A stretch of DNA of 64,000 nucleotides, taken from assembly GCA_949293905.1 (NCBI GenBank), contig CASFFG010000004.1, forward strand, positions 1-64,000, in the 5' to 3' direction. Under the pieces are notes generated by a model. The model did not search any database, was not told the DNA's origin, and saw nothing but the letters and a program-made list of their open reading frames with translations. Shown in pieces: positions 9,877 through 18,418 of the stretch (positions within the stretch are counted from its first letter, which is position 1; every line of letters starts with the position of its first letter). Source of the DNA: an uncultured Christensenella sp. Its GTDB lineage: Bacteria > Bacillota > Clostridia > Christensenellales > UBA1242. The position numbers were made by a program, and so were the translations under genes.

Positions 9877-10989
9877 ATGAATATTGAAAATATTGGGGAA
9901 GAATTAGCGCGAATTGTGGATAAATTCGAACTAACAAAATCATGTTTAAACTTAAATGAACAGCAATCTAGGCTTAATTCACTTATGAAAGAGCGTGAAT
10001 CACTCTCTTTTTGGAACAACCTTGATTATGCCATGCAAACGAATAAGGAGATTAAGAGTTTGCAAGAACTTTTTAATACCGTGCAGAGTATACAAAAGCA
10101 ACTTAGCGACATTATAGATATGGTAAAAAGTCTTCAAAATGAAACGGATATTGAACTACTAAATCTCGCGTTTAATGAACTACTAGAATTAAAACCGCGT
10201 ATAGATGAACTTAATGTTCGCACTCTTTTAGATGGGAAATACGACTTAAACGACGCAATTCTTACTATCCACTCGGGCGCAGGCGGAACGGAAGCGCAAG
10301 ATTGGGTGGTTATGCTCGCACGCATGTATAAGATGTATGCGCAGAAAAACGGCTTTGAATATAGCATTGTGGATAAACTAGAAGGTACAGATGCGGGACT
10401 TAAATCTATCGTTATATGGATAAAAGGCGATTACGCGTACGGTAAATTAAAGGGCGAAATGGGCGTTCATAGGTTGGTTCGCATAAGTCCTTTTGATAGT
10501 AATAAGCGACGACACACAAGTTTTGCGTCCGTTGAAGTCGTCCCCGCAATAACGAAGGAAACCGAAGTTAAAGTAAATACAGAAGATTTAAAAATCGATA
10601 CATATCGTAGTGGTGGCGCAGGTGGACAAAATGTGAATAAAGTGGAAACAGCAGTTAGGATTACACATATCCCGACAGGTATAGTCGTCACTTGCCAAAA
10701 CGAACGCAGTCAATTACAAAATCGCGAAAATGCGCTTAAAATTTTAACGAGTAAACTAGTAGCCCTTGAAGAAGAAAAACATAGACTGAACATGAACGAA
10801 ATTAAGGGCGATTTAAAACCAATCGAATGGGGTAGCCAAATTCGAAGTTATGTTTTTCAACCATACACCATGGTGAAAGACCATAGAACAGATTATGAAA
10901 CTAGCGATGTGCAAGCGGTCATGGACGGAGAGTTAAACGATTTTATAAACGAGTATCTTAAAAAATCCCATGTAAAGAGTGAAAATTAA
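9877..10989 (+). CDS. prfB: Peptide chain release factor 2, without the programmed frameshift
   Basis: RF2 terminates translation at UAA and UGA. The SPF tripeptide that recognises the stop codon is at residues 204-206 and the catalytic GGQ at 249-251, within [17 protein letters not shown]. The 370-residue length matches full-length RF2. It is encoded in one uninterrupted frame from the N-terminal helical domain, so the usual +1 frameshift near codon 25 (CUU UGA) that autoregulates prfB is absent. It is transcribed alone, divergent from rpsF, with its own terminator at 11034. Its presence argues against UGA reassignment. Confidence 0.95.
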   Translation: MNIENIGEELARIVDKFELTKSCLNLNEQQSRLNSLMKERESLSFWNNLDYAMQTNKEIKSLQELFNTVQSIQKQLSDIIDMVKSLQNETDIELLNLAFNELLELKPRIDELNVRTLLDGKYDLNDAILTIHSGAGGTEAQDWVVMLARMYKMYAQKNGFEYSIVDKLEGTDAGLKSIVIWIKGDYAYGKLKGEMGVHRLVRISPFDSNKRRHTSFASVEVVPAITKETEVKVNTEDLKIDTYRSGGAGGQNVNKVETAVRITHIPTGIVVTCQNERSQLQNRENALKILTSKLVALEEEKHRLNMNEIKGDLKPIEWGSQIRSYVFQPYTMVKDHRTDYETSDVQAVMDGELNDFINEYLKKSHVKSEN

Positions 10990-11033
10990 TAATAAATTTA
11001 AGTTGATTAATAGTAAATTTACTAAGTTGGTTG

Positions 11034-11061
11034 AAGTGAACATTGCATGGTTCACTTTTTT
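11034..11061 (+). terminator. Intrinsic terminator of prfB
   Basis: Stem AGTGAAC (11035-11041) with GTTCACT (11050-11056), an 8-base loop and a TTTTT tail, 45 bases after the prfB stop. Confidence 0.82.
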
Positions 11062-11187
11062 ACGAGATATATTTCGAAAAATTTTAAAACTTAGTCGTAC
11101 TAAACTGACGAAATCTAAGCAATTTCGACAAATTGAAAGGAGATTATTAAAATTTTTGGTATTTCACTCATTTTTCACTTTATCGAT

Positions 11188-11217
11188 ATTGACAACTCGT
11201 CAATAGTGGTGTATAAT
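11188..11217 (+). promoter_or_regulatory. Consensus promoter with an inverted repeat over the -35
   Basis: TTGACA (11189-11194), a 17-bp spacer and TATAAT (11212-11217), both perfect consensus. The -35 lies in one arm of the inverted repeat ATTGAC-AACTC-GTCAAT (11188-11204), which could be a repressor operator. It drives the two-gene unit at 11248. Confidence 0.78.
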
Positions 11218-11247
11218 CCGCGTGTTTAAAGAAATTAAGGAGAGAAT

Positions 11248-11667
11248 ATGGATATAAAATATTTTGCGAATGTCCTTTTCCCACGCGGAGTAAAAAGGAG
11301 AAATTGTATAAAAGAGATAGCCGAACCAACTCTAAGTTGTGTTGAGCGCGATATTGACGATGGGTGTTATTATGTGGAAATTTTAACAGTGATGGACCAG
11401 TCAGCAAAAAATGCAGGCGACACTTTCACCAACGAGCACCTTATAGATAAAAAAGCCTATTTCTTCGGTGAAGAGTTGTCCCTTCGTGACATTAAAGAGA
11501 TTTACGGTGAGAAATCTAGTCAATACATTCGCGCATGCCTTAGTAAGTTTGCGAGATTTGTGCGTAATGCAGGAAGTGAAAATCTACTTGGAGTAGAGGC
11601 TGGTGCAGAAATTCTTTCGCCAGAAGAAATAAAATCAAATATTTCGGGGACAAATTGTGATAACTAA
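11248..11667 (+). CDS. Hypothetical protein, related to the next gene
   Basis: 139 residues with no family I recognise, no signal peptide and no membrane segment, so probably cytoplasmic. The second half has the layout GEELSLRDIKEIYGE, then a hydrophobic patch, then ILSPEEI, echoed in the next gene (GTPVTLNQIKKRFGE, IISPENI). The two are probably ancient duplicates. AAGGAGAG precedes the ATG. It has a perfect consensus promoter, so it should be well expressed. Confidence 0.7.
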   Translation: MDIKYFANVLFPRGVKRRNCIKEIAEPTLSCVERDIDDGCYYVEILTVMDQSAKNAGDTFTNEHLIDKKAYFFGEELSLRDIKEIYGEKSSQYIRACLSKFARFVRNAGSENLLGVEAGAEILSPEEIKSNISGTNCDN

Positions 11668-12151
11668 ATTTAGAGATAAAGATTTTAGTCAAGATGAAAA
11701 ACTAGAGTTAAAAAAAGAATATTTCGTGCAATATCAGTATGCAGACACTGACGAATTGGAACAGCAAAAAGTGGAAAGTGCGAGTTTAGATAATGTCCAT
11801 ATAGACGTGTCACGTGTCTGTCAATCTTTTACGATTTATATCCGCTACTCGTATGAATTTCATGCGCTAGGTAAAGTTATAAAATCATCGCCTGTCGGGC
11901 ACGATGTCGTAAAAGAATTTGTTATTGGAACTCCAGTAACTCTAAACCAGATTAAAAAGAGGTTTGGGGAAGACAGCGAGATTTATCTTTATCTTAAAGA
12001 TAATTGGCAAACAAAGAAATTTCTAATGTTTAGTGATGGACTTTCGTTCGTTTCGCTAAAAAATAGTTGGAATATAATTTCGCCCGAAAATATAGATGAA
12101 AATGGACGAATAAAGGCGGGAAATTTTAACGAACTTGGTATTCTTAGTTAA
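11657..12151 (+). CDS. Hypothetical protein, co-translated paralogue of the upstream gene
   Basis: 164 residues, function unknown. It starts at GTG 11657, overlapping the previous gene by 11 bases, with GGGGA a few bases upstream, so translation is probably coupled. The N-terminal half looks beta-rich (FTIYIRYSYEF). The C-terminal half carries an IKKRFGEDSEIYLYL helix and the IISPENI tail shared with its neighbour. The pair may be subunits of one complex, which is inference from coupling and similarity only. Confidence 0.65.
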   Translation: MITKFRDKDFSQDEKLELKKEYFVQYQYADTDELEQQKVESASLDNVHIDVSRVCQSFTIYIRYSYEFHALGKVIKSSPVGHDVVKEFVIGTPVTLNQIKKRFGEDSEIYLYLKDNWQTKKFLMFSDGLSFVSLKNSWNIISPENIDENGRIKAGNFNELGILS

Positions 12152-12287
12152 AATAGTTTTAACGCGTAAGTTAATGGAATAAAATTTACTTGATTGCTAA
12201 TAAAATTAAAAAGAAAAAACCTGCTCTAAGGTTGGCAAATTTTGAAACTAGCGTAATAAATTAATCTTATTATAAAATTTTTAAACC

Positions 12288-12331
12288 AAAAAAGAATGTT
12301 GTAAAAATTAAACCAACATTCTTTTTATTTT
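12288..12331 (-). terminator. Bidirectional terminator at the end of the defence cassette
   Basis: The 13-14-bp stem AAAAAAGAATGTTG (12288-12301) pairs with CAACATTCTTTTT (from 12314), with A-runs and T-runs on both sides, so it can act in both directions. It separates the two small plus-strand genes from the convergent cassette. A second, weak stem AACCT/AGGTT (12218-12233) next to an A-run may be a backup on the minus strand. The rest of 12152-12375 holds nothing else I can identify. Confidence 0.8.
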
Positions 12332-12375
12332 GTAGATATACTTTTGATTGACAAAAATTATTAATAAAAATCAGT

Positions 12376-14085
12376 TTATTTAGAATTATTATTAAAATTC
12401 AAAATTTTATCTATTTCATCTATAAAGGTAGAACTTTTAGCTACTCTTCCATTTCCACCTAATTCTTTATATTTTTGTAAAATATCTTTTTTAATTAAAT
12501 CAATAAATTCATCAGTTATCGTTTCGGTATCTAACATTTTTATATCAGTGAATTCTATTTTTGCTTTGTTTATTTTTTTTGCAACTACAGCATATAATAA
12601 ATAAAATAAAATATCACTACGTTCAGCAGGAGTCATATCTAAAGTGTTTCTTAAATTGTTTTGAATCTTCTTACCAAGAAGTGCAGACTTATAATAAACT
12701 TCCAAATCTGTATTTTCTCCATATAATTTATTGTATGTAGAGTCATCAGTTAATAAAGTTGATGGTCTCGCTCTTGCAAAATCAGGTTTCTTTAGTATTA
12801 AACTAATTAAACATTGAGCTAAAAATGATACACTGACAATATCTTTTGTTTTTTTCTTTTGATTTTTATATTGATTTTTTCGTCTATCATAATATAAACC
12901 ACGATTTTTAAAATACATTTCTATTTGTAAATGAATAGTATCTGTTACTCGTAAAGATGATTTAGGTATACTGGTTTGATTATTTGTTGCAAAAATGATA
13001 TTGTCTCTTGATTCCTCAGTATTTGGGACAATTAGTCTAACAAGTATATTTCTATTTTCAATATCAGGCAATTGTTCATTTTTTGAAAAGTAATTGTAAA
13101 TTTCTGTAGAAGTCTGCAAACCGTTTACAATTTTTGGATTTTCTAAAAGTAATTCTCTTGTTGTAATTGGTGTAATTTTAGATGCCAAAATTGTTACTCC
13201 ATTGTTTAACCACCAAAAATCTTCATCAGATGGGTTTTTTAATGTATTAGCAATACAAGTATTAACACTATTTTTACCTTGATAATCTCTAACATTAGAC
13301 TCAAAAAAAGATTTTCTAATATCTCCATTTAAATCGGTAATAAAATTAAAATATGTTTTTAAGTTGACCAACGCAATATAGTCAGTTTTCTGTCCCAAAG
13401 CAATTGGTTGATCTGATAAAGATAAATTAATACTCGTTTCATCATTTGTATTGTATAATTCCATAAGTTTATCAGCTCCAACAAAATGAACTTCTACTGT
13501 TGATGAAGGGTAGTTCTTCTTAATCAAATCCTTTAGTTCATTTGCTTGCTGTTGTACATTTGGATGGATATCCGTACCTAAAGTTATATCATAAAATTGA
13601 AAGGTTATCTTTATTTGAGATCTCAATAGTTTTGTAAGTACATCTCTAAACAATTTTATAGAATTTAAAATTCTTTCATTATATCTTGATTGAAAATCAT
13701 TTAAGTTGTTAGAAAAATTTAATAAGTTTTCAGATAATGTTTTAAACTTTAAAATGGTATCCTCTCCAAATCCCAATGTATTTTTTGCTTGAATAATAAA
13801 CAACTTTATAGTTGATCCTTTCGCTGTTGACAAATTTTCAATTTGATCTTCTGTTATTAATTCTTCATTCAAGAAAAGATATATACCATCACATCCACCA
13901 TCATTTCCACCACCTGTCAATCCTTCATCTATTTCATCGTCATTTAAATCGTAATTTTTGAATATTTGTGAAATGGAAAAAAATTCAAAAAAAGTTGAAA
14001 TGTCTGCATAAATTTGAGAATCCTCAAACTCTTGTTTTATACATTCCTTCATTAAAATTTGATTATTTGTTAAATTATGGCTCAT
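12376..14085 (-). CDS. AIPR-family abortive phage-infection protein
   Basis: 569 residues from the ATG at 14085, which has AGGAGG 5 bases upstream; the frame extends to 14115 but that start lacks a ribosome site. The N-terminal region has a PD-(D/E)xK-nuclease-like pattern, with Asp66 in GGNDGGCDGI and Gln99-Ala-Lys101 in LFIIQAKN. The central NPKIVNGLQTSTEIY element is the hallmark of AIPR (PF10592) proteins. These commonly sit beside restriction-modification genes and are linked to abortive infection. It lies 70 bases after the endonuclease gene and is probably its operon partner. It is poor in GCG and CGC codons compared with the surrounding genes, which suggests horizontal acquisition. 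Confidence 0.85.
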   Translation of the reverse strand: MSHNLTNNQILMKECIKQEFEDSQIYADISTFFEFFSISQIFKNYDLNDDEIDEGLTGGGNDGGCDGIYLFLNEELITEDQIENLSTAKGSTIKLFIIQAKNTLGFGEDTILKFKTLSENLLNFSNNLNDFQSRYNERILNSIKLFRDVLTKLLRSQIKITFQFYDITLGTDIHPNVQQQANELKDLIKKNYPSSTVEVHFVGADKLMELYNTNDETSINLSLSDQPIALGQKTDYIALVNLKTYFNFITDLNGDIRKSFFESNVRDYQGKNSVNTCIANTLKNPSDEDFWWLNNGVTILASKITPITTRELLLENPKIVNGLQTSTEIYNYFSKNEQLPDIENRNILVRLIVPNTEESRDNIIFATNNQTSIPKSSLRVTDTIHLQIEMYFKNRGLYYDRRKNQYKNQKKKTKDIVSVSFLAQCLISLILKKPDFARARPSTLLTDDSTYNKLYGENTDLEVYYKSALLGKKIQNNLRNTLDMTPAERSDILFYLLYAVVAKKINKAKIEFTDIKMLDTETITDEFIDLIKKDILQKYKELGGNGRVAKSSTFIDEIDKILNFNNNSK

Positions 14086-14155
14086 TTTTTCCTCCTTTGT
14101 AACAATTAAATACACTATTTATAATATTTAATAAACTATTTTTTATATTAAGTTT

Positions 14156-15724
14156 TTAGCAAAAATCAAATAATGCCTTTTTCCTTTTTAAAGTATTAAT
14201 ATATTCTAAAATAGTCAAAGGTATAATATCTACATTGTCTCTATATTTGCTAAACTCTATCATATATTGAGCATCTGAATGTATTGCTGGAGCTATGAAT
14301 ATAGCGAAAACCTCTACATCATTGTATTTCGCTTTTCTTTCAAGGACATGTCTAGTAATGCCAGGTATTTCATTTACTCCTTGCACTTTTGATGTCATAA
14401 GCGTAACTTCAACAATAGGCTTGCAATCTTTGTCAAAACATTCAATATCCGCCATTCCTCCAGATGCCGTAAATGTTGGTAAACCCTCATCATCTATTTT
14501 ATAATTAGGAATAATTCTTGCATCTTGAAAATGTTGTTTTAAAGAGATACTTGTTAAAAATTCAAACCTTGTAGGAGCATCTATAACTCTCAAAATTTCA
14601 TTATTTGATTTTACATTTCTATTTAACAATAATAATTCTTTTTCAACTTCATCCTTGCTAAAAACTTTTGCCCACTTATTTAGTGCTTGTTCTTTTATTT
14701 CCGATCTATCTGCTATTGCAGATTTTGCAGTCTGTAATATTTTTGAATCAATTTGAGAAACATAATTAAAATATTCATCTTTGCTTTTAAAAACTTGAGG
14801 AATAGAGTAATGAGTCAAAATATAATCAATTTTATCTTTTTCATAATTGTTTTCATCCAAAAAACGGCCATTGCCTCTTAATGAAAATATACCTGTTATA
14901 CGCATTTTCCTAATAAATTCATCGACTGCTTCGCCTGTTATTTTAGACATTTTATACAAATTTTCTTTATCTTTTCCAGCTCCTAATAATTTCATACATT
15001 CCTCATATATGACTTCATTAGAAATGTTAAAGCCAAATTTTCCCCTAAGTTCTAAAATTTTAGATACAAGGTTTCTATAATTGTCATCAGGCCAACATAT
15101 AATAAGAGATAATTCTTGTCTATGAATACCACTACTTTTTTCATTTATTCTTTTCAATTCCTTAATAACTTCTAATGTTAAGATTAATGGACAATTTGAA
15201 TTGAGGTTTTTCTTAAATGGGTTATTTGTTTGATACTTCATTAATGCATTAAGGAAAACGGCTTGAATTTTATCATTATTAATTATTTCCTCTTTAAAAG
15301 CATCTACCAACATGTGGCCTGTTTGAGATATTATAATAGGTTTGCCCATTTCATATCTGATAAATCCCAACTCTTGAGGAAACTCATACCAAGTATCAAA
15401 TCTTGAAGGCCAACCTTTGTCAAATCCAGCCTCTTTATGCTCTTGTGGACTATTTTTAATTATATCTTCAACTTGTTTTCTAGTGAATAACAAATCTGGA
15501 TTTAGATATATTCTTTTGTATTCTGGAACTTTCATTTCATACTTTTGTGTATAGTATAATTTTTCAGAAATTAATTTTACCGCTACTTCGTGAATAATTT
15601 TATTTGTTAAAACTTGTCCTTCAAAAGGTAAAATGCAATTTAAAAATCCAGCAATTCTTTCAGGATTTCTCATTGTTGTTGAAAATGATAAAGGTTTTCT
15701 TGTTGCTTTTCTTTCTTTAGTCAT
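14156..15724 (-). CDS. AlwI-family type II restriction endonuclease
   Basis: 522 residues. The N-terminal motif SFSTTMRNPERIAGFL and the GWPSRFDTWYEFPQELG block are typical of AlwI-type enzymes (PF09491), which are type IIS nucleases for GGATC-like asymmetric sites. The putative catalytic part is GMADIECFD with Asp426 and IVEVTL with Glu439. The ATG overlaps the end of the methylase gene (TATGACTAA), and AAGGAGG sits 15 bases upstream, inside that gene, so the two are co-translated. The real recognition site is not known from sequence alone. Confidence 0.85.
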   Translation of the reverse strand: MTKERKATRKPLSFSTTMRNPERIAGFLNCILPFEGQVLTNKIIHEVAVKLISEKLYYTQKYEMKVPEYKRIYLNPDLLFTRKQVEDIIKNSPQEHKEAGFDKGWPSRFDTWYEFPQELGFIRYEMGKPIIISQTGHMLVDAFKEEIINNDKIQAVFLNALMKYQTNNPFKKNLNSNCPLILTLEVIKELKRINEKSSGIHRQELSLIICWPDDNYRNLVSKILELRGKFGFNISNEVIYEECMKLLGAGKDKENLYKMSKITGEAVDEFIRKMRITGIFSLRGNGRFLDENNYEKDKIDYILTHYSIPQVFKSKDEYFNYVSQIDSKILQTAKSAIADRSEIKEQALNKWAKVFSKDEVEKELLLLNRNVKSNNEILRVIDAPTRFEFLTSISLKQHFQDARIIPNYKIDDEGLPTFTASGGMADIECFDKDCKPIVEVTLMTSKVQGVNEIPGITRHVLERKAKYNDVEVFAIFIAPAIHSDAQYMIEFSKYRDNVDIIPLTILEYINTLKRKKALFDFC

Positions 15725-17864
15725 AATTTGTAACTAGAACCTCCTTATTTGTAGTTTTATTTGAATTATCATGATAGTTTATATAATTACTTGATATATC
15801 GAATATTTTATATTTTTTTGCCCAATTTATAAACATAGTATTTTCTCTATCTTTTGTAAACAGTAAATTAGAGATTGCAAATCTTACACCTTTGTTATTT
15901 AAGTCATCTAAGATATTAAGTAAATCAATTTCATCTTTTTCAGTCCATAACTTATTATACTCAGAACTTGAAATGAGATAAGGTGGATCTAAATAAATAA
16001 AATCATTTGCTTTAAAATTTTGTTTATTTATAAATTCGCGAAAATCTAGAGAGGAAAATTGCAAGTTGTTATTTTTGGCAAAGTTAAAATAATCTTTAAG
16101 GGCATCTATCACATTTTGATTTAAATCAACGTTTCCAACTGGCAAATTAAAATCACCTTTGCTATTAAAACGTAGCATTCGATTAAAACCATAAATTAAT
16201 AAAACATAAAGTAGTTCCATATTATTTTTATCTTTATTAAAATCACTTCTCATTTTCGCATAACTCTCTTTATTAAATTTAGCAAAATATGTCTTAGGAT
16301 ACTGCTTTTTGAATTCCAATGGTATAATGTCTTGTTTATGTGATGCACTTAAGCCATAATGATCTTCTATATTATTTAATATAAGAAAAAACATATCAGA
16401 AGTCATAGCATTATCTTTTAATAGATTGTGAAGTTTTATCATATAACTGTCAATATCATTTAAAACATAATTGTTTGCAATTACATTTAAGAAGGAACTT
16501 CCTCCTCCACAAAATGGTTCAAAATAAGTATCTATATTTTTTGGAAATACTTTTAGTAATTGTGGCATTAATTTAGATTTATCTCCAACATAGAAGAAAG
16601 GTGAACGAGTAACATCTTTTTTGTTCTCTGCAAATTTTCCAACCTCTGTAATAAATAACAGTTCTTTGTGATTTTCAATATTTGTTTTGCCAGCATTAAA
16701 TGCTTTAAACGGCATTTCGTATTTTTTTGTTATTCCTTTTTCGGACAAAATTTCAACGATATCTTCCAACTTCATCTTATTTTCCGAGGATTTACTCTTA
16801 GAGTTATAAGTATTATTGTAAGAAACAACTATATATTTACAATTAAGTTTACTTATCAAATCTTTAAATGCTTTTTTCGCGGAAGATGAACAGTACTCAC
16901 TCATATTCTCTGGAGCAGGCTTTAATGCTGTTCCAAATAATTCTGGTTTTTCCCATTTTGTAATATTTTCAAGAACATGATAAAATCTACTATACTGTCT
17001 TGACGAATAAGGTGGATCTATATAAACAATATCAGATTTAATTTCTGGAGCAAGTTCATTTGCATCTTTTCTATAAATTTCAAATGTTTTGTTTAACGAA
17101 ATAGTATCATAAGGTTTAATTAGTTCAAATTTAAAACTTCTTGTTATTTTTTTATTCTTAAAATATGCTTCATAATGTCCTACTGTATTTGCACATCTAT
17201 CAAATGAATATAATAATGAAGCTATTAATATGCAGTATTCTCTTTCATTTAAATAATTTTTATTTTCTTCAATATCTTGTCTGATATATCCGATTGCTTT
17301 AGCATCACCCAACTCAAAATACTTATCACCAAAGTTTTTTGAAACATAATTATCAGGCAACTCATCTTTATTTAAATTTTGGTATTTAACTAAAAAATTA
17401 TAAAGTTTATTTATATCAAAGTTTTCGTTTTTATAAAATGCTTTATAAATAATCTCATTAGAATATAGCAAGTCATTCAATACAAAAGAATCATATTGAT
17501 TTAACATTTCATCAGTAATGATAGCTGTTCCAGCAAAAATATCACAAAAAGACTTTGCATTAGGACAATTTTCTGTAATTAAATCTTTAATCCAATCTTT
17601 AATTTTTAACTTGCTGCCAGTATATCTTCGATTAGATATATTATACTTCATTTGATTTGTTTTAAAATTTTTAAGTCCAATAATATAATCCGCTGATAAA
17701 TTAAATGCTAAACAAATATCCTTAATAGCATCAAAACTAGGTTTGCTTTTACCAGATGTCCAATCACTAACTTGAGATTGATTCACATTAATCTTTTTAG
17801 CGAAAGCCTGTTGAGTTAAATTATTTTCATCTATTATATTTAGTATAGTTTCGGCTACAGTCAT
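15717..17864 (-). CDS. HTH regulator fused to two N6-adenine methyltransferases (modification subunit)
   Basis: 715 residues in three parts. Residues 1-60 are an XRE-type helix-turn-helix (LTQQAFAKKINVNQSQVSDW). Residues ~75-400 are a first D12-class adenine methylase with DIFAGTA and the catalytic DPPY at 283-286. Residues ~415-715 are a second with EPFCGGGSS and DPPY at 626-629. A type IIS site needs a different methylase for each strand, so the fusion fits the AlwI-like nuclease downstream. The HTH may act as a built-in controller that delays nuclease expression, as C proteins do (inference). AAGGAG precedes the ATG. First gene of the three-gene cassette. Confidence 0.88.
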   Translation of the reverse strand: MTVAETILNIIDENNLTQQAFAKKINVNQSQVSDWTSGKSKPSFDAIKDICLAFNLSADYIIGLKNFKTNQMKYNISNRRYTGSKLKIKDWIKDLITENCPNAKSFCDIFAGTAIITDEMLNQYDSFVLNDLLYSNEIIYKAFYKNENFDINKLYNFLVKYQNLNKDELPDNYVSKNFGDKYFELGDAKAIGYIRQDIEENKNYLNEREYCILIASLLYSFDRCANTVGHYEAYFKNKKITRSFKFELIKPYDTISLNKTFEIYRKDANELAPEIKSDIVYIDPPYSSRQYSRFYHVLENITKWEKPELFGTALKPAPENMSEYCSSSAKKAFKDLISKLNCKYIVVSYNNTYNSKSKSSENKMKLEDIVEILSEKGITKKYEMPFKAFNAGKTNIENHKELLFITEVGKFAENKKDVTRSPFFYVGDKSKLMPQLLKVFPKNIDTYFEPFCGGGSSFLNVIANNYVLNDIDSYMIKLHNLLKDNAMTSDMFFLILNNIEDHYGLSASHKQDIIPLEFKKQYPKTYFAKFNKESYAKMRSDFNKDKNNMELLYVLLIYGFNRMLRFNSKGDFNLPVGNVDLNQNVIDALKDYFNFAKNNNLQFSSLDFREFINKQNFKANDFIYLDPPYLISSSEYNKLWTEKDEIDLLNILDDLNNKGVRFAISNLLFTKDRENTMFINWAKKYKIFDISSNYINYHDNSNKTTNKEVLVTNYD

Positions 17865-17890
17865 TATATTACTCCTTTTAAATTCATTCT

Positions 17891-17896
17891 ATTATA
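17891..17896 (-). promoter_or_regulatory. -10 element of the defence-cassette promoter
   Basis: Minus-strand TATAAT, 26 bases before the methylase ATG. The -35 region is poor (the best is TATACA with a 19-bp spacer), so transcription may be weak or activator-dependent, as in controller-protein restriction systems. Confidence 0.55.
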
Positions 17897-17975
17897 ACAT
17901 ATATATTTAAAAAAGTGTATAAATTTTATGGGAATTACGATAAATTTTTATAAAATTTTAATTTGGCAGTTAAAC

Positions 17976-18028
17976 GTGTGCTTGTCTTGATACAAGTGTC
18001 GTCGCTTCGCTCCGACAGACAAGCACAC
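17976..18028. repeat. Nested inverted repeat upstream of the defence cassette
   Basis: Perfect 11-bp arms GTGTGCTTGTC (17976-17986) and GACAAGCACAC (18018-18028) enclose an inner TGTCG/CGACA stem with a GCTTCGC core. It is unusually GC-rich for this region. No T-run follows it. Confidence 0.75.
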
Positions 18029-18052
18029 ATTCTACAACTAAATATATTAGAC

Positions 18053-18095
18053 AAAAAGCGAAAGTGTTGGTAAACGTAACACACTTTCGCTTTTT
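18053..18095. terminator. Strong bidirectional terminator-like hairpin
   Basis: A perfect 15-bp stem AAAAAGCGAAAGTGT (18053-18067) and ACACTTTCGCTTTTT (18081-18095) around a 13-base loop. The A and T ends make it a terminator on either strand. No gene of its own lies within 180 bases, so it may insulate the cassette or terminate a transcript from the 18111 palindrome. Confidence 0.8.
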
Positions 18096-18110
18096 GCTAT
18101 TATATATGAT

Positions 18111-18287
18111 GGCTAATTTATTCCATGGTGTACTTGACAAGAGTCTCTGAAATGAGTTCTTCTTTTGCTGATTAAGGCAGAGAAACAATATTTGCGCTTG
18201 TGGCTTTGTTTTATTCGTTTCTCTGCCTTCTGATATTGTGTTTTCATTTCTTCTCTTGTCAAGTACCTTTCACGGCATAAAATAGCC
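18111..18287. repeat. 177-bp nested imperfect palindrome, possible structured RNA or small mobile element
   Basis: Five sets of arms are arranged concentrically. Outermost are GGCTAATTTAT (18111-18121) and ATAAAATAGCC (18277-18287) with one mismatch. Next are the perfect 14-bp arms GTACTTGACAAGAG (18130-18143) and CTCTTGTCAAGTAC (18253-18266), then GAAATGA (18149-18155) and TCATTTC (18244-18250). Perfect 13-bp AAGGCAGAGAAAC (18174-18186) and GTTTCTCTGCCTT (18217-18229) enclose a 30-base loop. It contains no ORF worth calling, and no clear target-site duplication flanks it. Confidence 0.75.
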
Positions 18288-18322
18288 AAGAAAAAAGAGA
18301 ACTAGATATTTTTCTAATTCTC
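18288..18322 (-). terminator. Terminator of the S51-like peptidase gene
   Basis: On the minus strand the stem GAGAATTAGA/TCTAGTTCTC (18297-18306 with 18313-18322, one mismatch) is followed by TTTTTTC. It lies about 100 bases after the gene. Confidence 0.65.
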
Positions 18323-18418
18323 CAATTATTACACTAGTTTCAAAAGTAAGTGACTAATAAAGAGCAGTTTTTTATTATTCTCGAGTTTGTTTAAATGATA
18401 CTTATAATTAGAGATTTT

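Noticed and set aside
10979..11206. Short plus-strand open frame overlapping the end of prfB
   Set aside because: It runs across the prfB terminator and the next promoter and has Lys/Ile/Leu-rich low-complexity content; no ribosome site.
18111..18287. Retron or integron recombination site
   Set aside because: No reverse transcriptase or integrase is nearby and the arm layout does not match a known msd or attC plan.
17865..18418. Integrase attachment site bordering the defence cassette
   Set aside because: No integrase gene, no tRNA end and no clear direct repeat on the two sides of 12376-17864.
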